Positions 9,537 through 17,757 of a stretch of 64,000 nucleotides of DNA are shown here, piece by piece. Location: the NCBI GenBank assembly GCA_905221615.1, contig CAJNDT010000510.1, positions 1-64,000 of the forward strand, read 5' to 3'. A program made the position numbers and the translations under genes. The notes beneath the pieces are model-generated. The model was not told the origin of the DNA. It saw only the letters and a program-made list of their open reading frames with translations, and made no database searches. Origin of the DNA: Symbiodinium sp. CCMP2592. Lineage: Eukaryota; Sar; Dinophyceae; Suessiales; Symbiodiniaceae. How positions within the stretch are numbered: position 1 is the first letter of the stretch; every line of letters begins with the position of its first letter.

Positions 9537-10144
9537 AGACGCCAGCGGCGTGCACCAGTGCCTCCCGAACAGTGTTCGGACACAGTTTTGAAGGGCCAGT
9601 GGCCCTTTCGTCTGCGCCCGTTTCACACAGGTGCAGAGCACAGTAGTGCCGGCACAGTCCGGCCACAGGAGCCTCCGCTGCCCACCGGCCTGTCTGCGGA
9701 TCGCAGAAGGCAGGTGCAGCGCACCTTCACAAGCGGGCTCAGCCCAGACACTCGCACCGCGAGGTCGGAAAAAAGAACACCGCAGGTTGCGTGTGCACAC
9801 AGACCTTGTAGGGCTGCAGTTTCTTTTGCCTAGTAGGTTTCAACGCAGTTTTCCCAGACCTGGTAGGTCCTCTGGAGGTAGCTCTAGGTGCAGTGCCACC
9901 AGCGGGGCCTCGAGTTCTCCAGTGCGTGATTGCCGCAGCCTTTTAAGCCTCACTTCCTTCCCAGCTCTCTCTTCCTCCTCTCCTCCCTCAGGACTGCCCG
10001 GGGAGGGTGCGGGTCGCAGCGCGTCGCTTGAGTTGAGCTTTCCAGAGTGAGTGCGCTTGTGTTCGTGTGCTGGTAGCCCTTTCCTGCAAGCCGCCTGGAC
10101 AACAGCCGTTGGCTTGAGCAGTGCTCCTCTTCCTTGTGTCAAGG
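9537..10144 (+). other. Beta intergenic leader rich in mini-hairpins
   Basis: No convincing gene. Perfect hairpins with AGT/AGC loops include ACGCC-AGC-GGCGT (9539-9551), CCGAAC-AGT-GTTCGG (9565-9579) and AAGGGCC-AGT-GGCCCTT (9591-9607). Confidence 0.6.
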
Positions 10145-10600
10145 ATGCTGCCCAGGGGCAGCGCCCCGGAGGGCGACTTCAACGACCAGGTTAGTAACCT
10201 CTGGTCGTCAATACCACGCAGAGCCGGTGCTCGTCAGCCGTGGGAATCAGCCTCATGGTTTGCGCACAATGCGAGCTGGCCCTGGGAGCTGTCAGTGACT
10301 CGCCCCGCTTCTGTGGGTCCCGTGCCAGTGCTGCACGAGTCCAGCCTGTTGCTCAAGCGGAAAGCTTCCGCTACCACCCAGCCGCTAGTAATAGTAGCGG
10401 AAGACACGGCCTTCGCACTTAAGGTCTGCTCCCGTCGTACAGCGTACGAAGGCGACCGCCGCGACAGCGCGGTTTTCAAACTCACGGCTTTAGTAAAAGC
10501 ATGGCCAGAGGCCTTCGAGATCGTCTCACAGTGTGCCGACGAGGCTGGTCGCGTCGACCTGGACGAGCTCGACTTCAGCATCGAGGCAGCGCTCAGCTAC
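10145..10600 (+). pseudogene. Beta tyrosine recombinase, N-terminal part, cut by gamma
   Basis: An open frame (ATG at 10121 or 10145; 10145 gives MLPRGSAPEG) runs to TAC at 10598-10600, where gamma begins. The same frame resumes at 22166 with AAG, so gamma entered exactly between two codons. The segment matches the N-terminal DNA-binding portion of a YR only by position. It contains long hairpins, including an 11-bp stem with loop AGT and a 2-base bulge (10182-10208). Confidence 0.65.
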
Positions 10601-10820
10601 GTGTGCGTTCGCGCATGCGATGGCGTTGTCGTGTGCGGCGACAGCGAGTGGCCTGCGTTTTGACGCGAGCGAAACTTTAGGCTCATACACTTTCTTCCTT
10701 TCAAATTTTATCATTTAATTTTCGGCACTTGTGCTCGTCTTGCTTTCAACGTGCTTTGTTCGTTGACATCCTCAGCATGACGAAGTTTCGGGCCCAAGAT
10801 CAGCCGAAAATTTTTGTTCA
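10601..10820 (+). repeat. Gamma terminal repeat A1
   Basis: 220 bp starting GTGTGCGTTCGCG and ending TTTTTGTTCA; matches A2 at 21623-21844 apart from TA inserted near CATTTA and one G/C-type change. Confidence 0.9.
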
Positions 10821-10854
10821 TAGGGGGCTGGGTCGCTCTCGGGCTGTCAGCTCA

Positions 10855-11250
10855 ATGGCTGCCGCTGACCGTGCGAGTGCTTCTTTTCCAGAGAGTGACG
10901 ATGCCACCCTTCCAGGCGATGACGATGACATGGTCGAGGTTCTCATTGAACCTTTGCCGCCGACGCCGGAGCCTGCTGCAGTCGCCACTCTTCGCGACCT
11001 TCAGGACTTGCAGGTCCACGTGGGTGCCCAAGTGGCGCCGGTGGCCGATGATGTGGCTGGCCTCATCTTCCAGGTCGGTGAGCTTCAAGCACAGGTGCGT
11101 ACTTTGAAGACTGATGTTTTGTCTCGCCTTGATAGCCTGGCTGAGAGAATGAATGAGCTCGAGGAGGCGATGGCCGAGGTAGCCACTGCCATTGCCCGTC
11201 TTGCTGTCACCAGTGTGCTGCCTGTGCCTCACTCTGACGGCAGCCGCTAG
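10855..11250 (+). CDS. Gamma accessory ORF A, coiled-coil protein
   Basis: 131 aa from ATG 10855. An acidic N-terminus (DDATLPGDDDDMVEVLIE) is followed by a heptad-like coiled coil (LRDLQDLQVHV, VGELQAQVRTLKTDVL, LAERMNELEEAMAEVATAIARL). No known family. ORFs at 13724 and 63370 have a similar acidic/coiled-coil design, suggesting a recurring small structural protein in these elements. The ATG lies 35 bases after the end of A1, so A1 probably serves as promoter/leader. Confidence 0.5.
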   Translation: MAAADRASASFPESDDATLPGDDDDMVEVLIEPLPPTPEPAAVATLRDLQDLQVHVGAQVAPVADDVAGLIFQVGELQAQVRTLKTDVLSRLDSLAERMNELEEAMAEVATAIARLAVTSVLPVPHSDGSR

Positions 11251-11514
11251 GCCCTGCTTTCTTTCAGGGCCGTGCTTTGCAGATCTCCTGACATAGCAGC
11301 TGGCGATGCCCAGACCAGATCGTGCATCACTCAGACTGTGTGCAAAACAGCATTCTTCTGGCGCGATCCCTCATTTCGAGCCTGCGGGTGTCTGCATTGT
11401 GCTGGTGCTGTGTTTTTGCATTCCGCAAGTCAACTTCTGCGCATGCCCGTGTGCAACCACGCTTTTAGTCTACAGGCGTAGGTCTGCCGAGCTAGTGGTA
11501 GTACCTATGGGTAT

Positions 11515-11865
11515 ATGCAGCCAGGCCTCTCCGAAGCTTTTGGCCTGATCGATCGCATTCAGCGGTTACTTGCCATCTTTCGCTTGTGGATCCACGAAGC
11601 ACGTGGTCGGTTGGACGTTGCATTTCTTGAAATTTCTTCTTTGAGAGTGCAGCTGCGCGGGCTTGAAACTTCTCAAGCCGGGAGCCACAACATCCACTTG
11701 AACTTTGAAAGACGGTTTCTTGATCTTGAAGAAGGACTAGAAGATACACAGGAGCGTCAACGCTCCGAGCTTCTCAGGTTTCGCCTGCTGCTTCAACGCC
11801 TCTACCTGTGGCTTGCATTTACTTGCATCGGTGCACTTCAGCTTTTGCGCCTACTGCTGGACTGA
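11515..11865 (+). CDS. Gamma accessory ORF B, coiled coil with C-terminal hydrophobic segment
   Basis: 116 aa. Amphipathic helices (IDRIQRLLAIFRLWIHEARG, FERRFLDLEEGLEDTQERQR) end in a possible membrane segment (LYLWLAFTCIGALQLLRLLL). Its TGA at 11863-11865 is followed after 7 bases by the ATG of ORF C, which suggests a shared transcript. No family recognised; the small size leaves it uncertain. Confidence 0.4.
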   Translation: MQPGLSEAFGLIDRIQRLLAIFRLWIHEARGRLDVAFLEISSLRVQLRGLETSQAGSHNIHLNFERRFLDLEEGLEDTQERQRSELLRFRLLLQRLYLWLAFTCIGALQLLRLLLD

Positions 11866-11872
11866 GAAAACC

Positions 11873-12427
11873 ATGTCTTCTCCTGCTTCAGCCGGGGCAA
11901 CGGATAGGGCCCTGACCCGGCGTGCCGTCTGGGTCCATGACAGTTTTGCAGTGCATCGGCCGCAAATCTCTTCCCGTACTGCTGACTTCGCTCATCAAGT
12001 CGCTTTTGCCAAATTTTGTGAGGACATGCAAACACAGCAGGAACCGCTGGCCGAGCAGTTGGCCAGACAAGCCTGGGCTCGCCATGACATCGACCACCCC
12101 GATGCTGCTTCGTTGACGCCTTCGGAATCTGGAGATATCGGTGAAGAACGAGACCCTCATACCGTCTTCGCTGGTCTTTCCGATGAACGCAAAGAAGCCT
12201 TGGCTGCCGGATCCAGCTGGGAGGCACCGACTCGAATCGTGCATCGCGCTCCCTCTGAGCCGCCGGCTACCGCTTCAGATGGCCATGGCGATTGGTTGCG
12301 CGGCCTCAGTGGCCGTCTTGATGACGTTGAGAGTTTTTGCGGGTCAATCATCGACCCCCGGTTCTCGCGTAGTCTTCATGCTCGCTTGCTCCGAGTGGAG
12401 CGCCTGCTGAACGTTCCCGAGCAGTAG
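11873..12427 (+). CDS. Gamma accessory ORF C, unknown
   Basis: 184 aa from ATG 11873 (MSSPASAGATDRAL). The middle is polar and acidic (HDIDHPDAASLTPSESGDIGEERD) and the C-terminus is helical with regular Leu/Arg (FSRSLHARLLRVERLLNVPEQ). No recognised domain. It follows ORF B at 7-base spacing. Confidence 0.45.
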   Translation: MSSPASAGATDRALTRRAVWVHDSFAVHRPQISSRTADFAHQVAFAKFCEDMQTQQEPLAEQLARQAWARHDIDHPDAASLTPSESGDIGEERDPHTVFAGLSDERKEALAAGSSWEAPTRIVHRAPSEPPATASDGHGDWLRGLSGRLDDVESFCGSIIDPRFSRSLHARLLRVERLLNVPEQ

Positions 12428-13723
12428 CTGTGTTCAGACCATATCACATGTGCACCGGATCCCTGGTCCCAGGCTTGAGAAATCCGGCCGTGTGCCTCTG
12501 CCTTTCAGTTTCATGCACGTAACTGCCTGCGCTTACACACGTGCTGCTATGAGCGTCTTGCTTTCCGCCAATATTCTTAGCGGGGGATTCAAGCCCCATT
12601 GGCTTTGCTGGGTCGACGCTCCCTTTCGAGGTCCGGATGTCTGCCATAAATCTTCTTCTAGCTTTGCTCCGGATGTCTGCAATAAGTCTTCTTCTAGCTT
12701 TGCTTGAGCAGGCCAGATCTCTTGACGTACTGAGGTGGCCCATTTCTCAGCAACCCGGGCTGTTGAAATGTGCTCCTGGTAAGCTGTCACTCGGTCCTTG
12801 TTGCAGGTTGCTGTCGACATCGTGAGCTTCAGGCCGATCTTATCCTGGCAAGCCGGTGCCAGAGTTTGGCAAATATTTCGGGAGGTCGATCCGTCTGGTG
12901 ATCGACGTCCTGTACTTCAGGCTGCCTTTCGCCTGGCAAACTGGTGCTGGGATGTGACGAGTCCAGTCAAGAAGGTCGGGTCCTCCTGGCTCCGGCGACT
13001 TCCGCAGCCTGACCCTCAGCAGTTCCACTCCCAGCAAACTGGGCTGGGAATCGGCATGACTGCTTTGCGGCAGGAGACAACTCTCCTGTTGAAGCCGCGA
13101 TCTCCTCAGCAACCGGTCTGAGCGAGTCGCCTGGTTCGACGTTCCGAATCTCGGCAAACAGGAGCTGGGAATCTTCGTCACCCCGTGGCTGTTGGCGTTC
13201 TCCTGCCAAGCCGCGAGCTCCTCAGCAACTGGGTTGAGTGAGTCATCTGGCGTGGCGGTCTCGCAGGTCTGAGACCCTGGTCCTCCAGACTGCCACGTCG
13301 TGGGCTCCTCAGCAACTGGGTTGAGTGAGTCACGTGGCCTGGCGATCTCGCAGGTCTGGGGCTCTGGTTCTCCGGGCCGCTCGATGGCTTTGGCACCAAC
13401 CATGATATGTTTCGGGTCGCCGTGGCCGACTCAAGTTTCTTATCATGGCTTATGCGACTTTCGTGGCAGCCCTTTCAGGTCGGTGATCCATGCTTCGGCT
13501 CGTGATCCGCCTCATGCTGGATGCCTGCCGTGAGCACCGGGACTTGTTAGCTCCAGCCATAACTCGGTTCAGCACCAAAACGTGTGTGCCTTGGAGATGC
13601 TCCGGATTGCATTGTTCGCAACACCGATTCCATTCGACAGCGGGGTTGCCAGCATCGTCTTGTTGTGCACAGGTTCCAGAGCTTAACTGCACTGTGTAGT
13701 CGATCGGTGTTCTCCCTAGCGAC
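12428..13723 (+). repeat. Gamma non-coding interval with two tandem repeats
   Basis: No convincing ORF in 1.3 kb. A 36-bp unit (TCCGGATGTCTGC...) occurs twice at 12632-12667 and 12668-12703 with two differences. A degenerate unit of roughly 97-116 bp containing CTCCTCAGCAAC and GAGTGAGTC/GAGCGAGTC starts at 13102, 13218 and 13315. Recurrent GGCAAAC/GGCAAGCCG phrases fill 12845-13200. Confidence 0.6.
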
Positions 13724-14188
13724 ATGGACTCCTTGACTGATGAACAACGGGAGTACCTTGCCACACTGAATCGTCGTGGCCCGGCTAGGCTGCGTGATGC
13801 CAGTCGCTCTCGCAGCCGCGACCGCCGTGCCATCGCTTCTTCGACCGATGAGCGCTCCCGCCCTTGGCGTGCACCGAGTCCGCTGCTGGTCCAAGGACCA
13901 CCTGCTCTTGCGGAACAGGTGCGGCTCTTGCAGAGCAGCATCGAGATTATTGAGCGCCGCCTGACAAACCTCAACATTGGTCAAACGCAGCTGCTCATGG
14001 TGCTTGGACACCACCCAGACTTTGGGGTTCCGTTCGGGGCCATCGCTGAGTTTGTTGACACCATGAAGGCCACCGTTCAGGACATCAAGGCGTCGATTGA
14101 GGATCTTCGCGCTAATTCTGCAGAGCAGTGCATGCTTCTTAGCAGCCGCCTTGACCGCCTCGAGGAACTGGTTCAGGCTCGCACGTGA
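13724..14188 (+). CDS. Gamma accessory ORF D, SR-rich N-terminus and coiled coil
   Basis: 154 aa. An N-terminal Ser/Arg-rich stretch (RLRDASRSRSRDRRA) suggests RNA binding or nuclear targeting. A long coiled coil follows (LAEQVRLLQSSIEIIERRLTNL, MKATVQDIKASIEDLRANSA, LSSRLDRLEELVQ). No known family. It precedes YR by 139 bases. Confidence 0.5.
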   Translation: MDSLTDEQREYLATLNRRGPARLRDASRSRSRDRRAIASSTDERSRPWRAPSPLLVQGPPALAEQVRLLQSSIEIIERRLTNLNIGQTQLLMVLGHHPDFGVPFGAIAEFVDTMKATVQDIKASIEDLRANSAEQCMLLSSRLDRLEELVQART

Positions 14189-14327
14189 CTGGATCGCCTG
14201 GTGCCGACTTAGCTCTGTGTGACAAAACGTGCCGCTCAAACTTAAGTGATGTCTAAGTGCCGGTAACATTTCATGCTGCCTTTGCATTGTTGCCTTATGG
14301 CCTGTTTTCTTCTCGAGATCGGGGCCA

Positions 14328-16379
14328 ATGGTGAACTTCCGCCGCCGATGGAGTTTGCAGGCATCTCGAGCCTCTGAAGATGCTCGATCCCGGAGTCCTT
14401 CCGTTCGCATTGCTGAAGCGGCAGAGCGTGCTGATTCTTTCTTCGAGGAGCATTCACCTCTTCTTTCGGAAGATGCTAGATCCTGGAGTCCTTCCTTCTT
14501 CAATGCTGCATTGTGCGCCGGTTCTCCCCTTGGAGATCTGGCTGACAGCAACCACGGCCTAGATCCGGCCCCCGAACGCAGCTCGGGATCCGATGGATGG
14601 GAACGTGTGGGCTCTGCACTGCCTCAGGACCCTGGCCCGGTCCTAAGTTCCGAAGTTCAGCGAGCCGTGGTGTATCAACGTGATGTGTCCCTGCCGAAGC
14701 TTCCCTACGAACATGGCATTTGGGGCCTCGTCTTTGGGTCTCCTGCATCCCTGCCCACCGCCCGCTTCCCTGCACCAGTTGGTCCCCGGCCTCAACCGAT
14801 CCCCCCCCCCCCTGACCCGTCCACGAATTCCCTCGAGCTCTCTGCTGCAGCTCCCCCTGACGTCAGCCTGGCCCGGATCAAAGCCGCCACTTTTCGTGTC
14901 ACTGATGCAGCCCTTCGTGACCGTTGCTTGGTGCAGCTTAAGACTTTGTTGCTTCTTGACCCGTCGGCCACCAAGACCGGCATTCAGATGACTACGTGCT
15001 TCGGCAAAATTTTGGAACCTGACCGAGCCCTCTTGGTTCTTCAGGACACATTGCGGCCCAAGGCCACTGGCACCATCAGCAAACGCACAGGCTCTCTCTG
15101 GCGCTTGGCTCACTACCTGGCCTCCGTGGACGGCCGCAGCCCCTTCATGGTTTCGGAGCCCCTGCTCTATGAGTATCTCTGCTCACTTCGTGAAGCTGAA
15201 AGTGGTGCTACCTCCGGCGCCTCCGCTTTGGAGGCCTTACGCTTCGCTGACGGTTTGTTTCGCTTCCAGCGGATCTCTCTGCGTGAGGTGGACAGCGCCC
15301 GCATTCGTGGTGTGGCGCATGCCATGTATGTTCGCAAACAAAAGCGCCAGCAAGCCCCTGCCTTGACTGTTCGTGCCATCCGCTTCCTGATGGCATGGTG
15401 CTGCGACCCGTCCCGGCCTCTGCATACGCGCATTATCTCTGGCCACCTTCTTGCGTGCATCTTTGCAGTCGCACGTTGGTCTGACTTGCGCTTCCTTGCC
15501 TTCTTCCGGGTGCTCTCTGACAACGAGTTCAGCATCTTCGAGTCCGCGACTTCCCAGCACAAGACCGCACACTCCAAGGAGGCCCAGGTCGAGCTCCTTC
15601 CATTCATTGGCTTAGGTCAATGGCCGGGCTGTGAGTCATGGGCTGCGTGTCTTGAGACTCTTCGAGCCGAGTCCGACCTCTCGCAGGGCCTACCATCCTG
15701 GAACGAACGCGAGCAGAAGTGGGCTCTCGGTGATCCCATGACTACTTCCGAGGCAACTGGATGGTTGCGGGAGATCCTCTCTCATGAGCTTGACCCCGCC
15801 GATGTGCGGGCACTTCGAGCCCACTCCTGCAAAACAACCTTGTTGGCCTGGGCTGGCATGAGCCCTCTCTTCACTCGTGAAGAACGCACACTGCTTGGAC
15901 ATCACATTGAGGCTTCTACTCGGTCGGCAACTACATACGACCGCCAGGCCATCATTCGTCTTCAGGCCAAGGTCTGGCACATGCTGCTTTCCATCGACTC
16001 CGGCGAGTTGAATCCTGATGCTGATGCTCTTGGCCGATTGCGTTCCATGGTGCAGGTACATGCACCCCGTCCAGCTTCTGCTCAGACCTCCGCGGAACCT
16101 GCATCTAGCTCTTCTTCCGATGATGAACCTGCCGGTCTTCCTGCGCCGCTACATCGAGATCGAGTTCCCCTGCCGGCCGCCGCCTACGAGTACGCCTGGC
16201 TTGTGCACTCTGTGAGCGGTATTGTCCATGTGCAGTCTCCCCACTCACCTGAGCGTCTGATGTGCGGTCGCTCCATTTCTTGCAATTTTGAGCATGTTTC
16301 CCCAGCCGACCTTGATGTTGAGCAGACTGCATTTTGTGGCCAGTGCAGCGCCTCACGTTTGCTCTCCGCCGCTGCATGA
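14328..16379 (+). CDS. Tyrosine recombinase of element gamma
   Basis: 683 aa; catalyses integration of the circular DNA copy. The N-terminal ~170 aa is Ser/Pro-rich. A SAM-like DNA-binding domain follows (GSLWRLAHYLASVDG...VSEPLLYEYLCSLREAE). Catalytic residues of the YR fold: Arg in ARWSDLRF (about 382), His-x-x-Lys in AHSCKTTLLAW (about 498; canonical HxxR has Arg), a second His in LLGHH (about 525) and the nucleophile Tyr in TTYDRQ (about 538). The tail has a Cys-containing ribbon (MCGRSISCNF, FCGQCSASRLL). YR lies upstream of Gag and Pol, opposite to classical DIRS elements. The ATG at 14328 is the first in frame. Confidence 0.85.
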   Translation: MVNFRRRWSLQASRASEDARSRSPSVRIAEAAERADSFFEEHSPLLSEDARSWSPSFFNAALCAGSPLGDLADSNHGLDPAPERSSGSDGWERVGSALPQDPGPVLSSEVQRAVVYQRDVSLPKLPYEHGIWGLVFGSPASLPTARFPAPVGPRPQPIPPPPDPSTNSLELSAAAPPDVSLARIKAATFRVTDAALRDRCLVQLKTLLLLDPSATKTGIQMTTCFGKILEPDRALLVLQDTLRPKATGTISKRTGSLWRLAHYLASVDGRSPFMVSEPLLYEYLCSLREAESGATSGASALEALRFADGLFRFQRISLREVDSARIRGVAHAMYVRKQKRQQAPALTVRAIRFLMAWCCDPSRPLHTRIISGHLLACIFAVARWSDLRFLAFFRVLSDNEFSIFESATSQHKTAHSKEAQVELLPFIGLGQWPGCESWAACLETLRAESDLSQGLPSWNEREQKWALGDPMTTSEATGWLREILSHELDPADVRALRAHSCKTTLLAWAGMSPLFTREERTLLGHHIEASTRSATTYDRQAIIRLQAKVWHMLLSIDSGELNPDADALGRLRSMVQVHAPRPASAQTSAEPASSSSSDDEPAGLPAPLHRDRVPLPAAAYEYAWLVHSVSGIVHVQSPHSPERLMCGRSISCNFEHVSPADLDVEQTAFCGQCSASRLLSAAA

Positions 16380-16506
16380 CTGTGCCTTGCCGAGAAAATC
16401 GCTTTGTGCTTGCCTTGCCTAGCCTTCGCATTTTGCCTCTGCCTCAGCTTGTGGTCTGTGCCCGCACCAAGTTACGGCTCACCACGGCAATTCAGACTGC
16501 TGCGCC

Positions 16507-17754
16507 ATGGCCTTGGATTCTTCAGCTACTTTCGAGGCTCGCTGCCTGGAGCTCGGATTGGCCGCGACCTTTGTGCAAGAGCTGCATACCGGGGGCATTG
16601 ACACATATGCCTCTCTTGCCTTCTGTCAGCCACACCAGGCTAACAGTGGAATCGACGATGTTGCACTTATGCGTCACGTGAGCTCGCTCGTCTCTTCAGC
16701 TCTCTCGGCTCACCAGACCACTGCATTGCGACGCCTTGCGTTTGAGGCGCAGGCTCTGGCTCTTCAAGATCTGCGCAGCAAGCTTGAACGTACCTCAGAT
16801 TCCGAGCCGAAGGTTCTTCGCTTACAGGAGAAACTCGAGCGCAGCTCTCGCCTACAGAATCGGCTCGTCGGGGTCACCTTCACTGATCACAATCAGCCTG
16901 CGCATGCCCTGGTGGACAAGGCATCTCAGCAGTTCGATGAGGGCGTCCTTCAATACCTGCAGCTCAACAAATGCATCAGCCGTTACCAAGAGGCCCTCGC
17001 TGAACGCTCTTCCGCCTCTCTGCGCTTCGGCTCGGATGGTGCAATCAAGGTGTCGCGGGAGTCCGCGGGTGGTGAATGTGACATCTCCACTGCCCACCTC
17101 CTTCGTGCCGCTTTTCAGCGGCGGGCCATGGCTTACGATATTGCAGGTGTTGCCACCTACGAAGCTCTGGACGCCTGGGCCCAGAATCTCTTTGATCGTC
17201 TTGCGACTCCTGTGCCGTCCAGTCGTTACTCTCCTATTGGCCTCGAGCAGATTTTAGCTGCCGACAAAGCCCTTTGGGTTCGCCTGTCTCGGCTCAGCCG
17301 TGGGCTTCTGGGCCGCAGTGACGCCGCCACAGGTGCCTTGCTGGTTGACAATTTGATCCTGGATTTGAGCAACCACCCCGAGGTCGTCTGGCATTTCCTC
17401 CCGCTGGCAAATGCTTCTCACACCCCTCCTCCCAAGCCTCATGCTGCTCAGCCTGCCCGCAAGCGCAAACGAAGCCAGAGGCGTGCCTCCTCTGCTCCAC
17501 CTGCGCCTGCTGCGTCACTGGGTCGAACCCCTGCGAAGGGCCCAGGCAAAGGCTCCGGCGCCGGCTCTCGCATCCAAGTGCCTGATGGCTGCACCATTCG
17601 CTTTTCCAAAGGCCCCATTTGCATGAAGTTCAACCTGGGGACCTGCCGCGCTTCTCATGTGAAGCCTGGTGCTCGTTGCAGCAACGGCTACCACGTGTGC
17701 TGGAAAATCGGATGCCACCGCCATAAGCCGGCCTGCGAGTGCAGCCACTCGTGA
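16507..17754 (+). CDS. Gag-like protein of element gamma
   Basis: 415 aa from ATG 16507. The helical body matches the alpha and beta Gags (HALVDKASQQFDEGVLQYLQLNKCISRYQEAL). A basic Arg/Lys/Ser hinge (RKRKRSQRRASS; KGPGKGSGAGSR) leads to a C-terminal Cys/His array (ICMKFNLGTC...CSNGYHVC...CHRHKPACEC) with the shared C-x-x-FNLG-x-C signature. It ends in TGA, followed by CTA, in frame with Pol. Confidence 0.8.
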   Translation: MALDSSATFEARCLELGLAATFVQELHTGGIDTYASLAFCQPHQANSGIDDVALMRHVSSLVSSALSAHQTTALRRLAFEAQALALQDLRSKLERTSDSEPKVLRLQEKLERSSRLQNRLVGVTFTDHNQPAHALVDKASQQFDEGVLQYLQLNKCISRYQEALAERSSASLRFGSDGAIKVSRESAGGECDISTAHLLRAAFQRRAMAYDIAGVATYEALDAWAQNLFDRLATPVPSSRYSPIGLEQILAADKALWVRLSRLSRGLLGRSDAATGALLVDNLILDLSNHPEVVWHFLPLANASHTPPPKPHAAQPARKRKRSQRRASSAPPAPAASLGRTPAKGPGKGSGAGSRIQVPDGCTIRFSKGPICMKFNLGTCRASHVKPGARCSNGYHVCWKIGCHRHKPACECSHS

Positions 17755-17757
17755 CTA
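17752..17757 (+). other. Candidate stop-codon readthrough site (UGA CUA) between Gag and Pol of gamma
   Basis: TGA 17752-17754 then CTA. The Gag frame continues open for 1,208 codons to 21381. The first in-frame ATG of Pol is well downstream of the TGA, so readthrough is the simplest way to make Pol. Confidence 0.75.
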
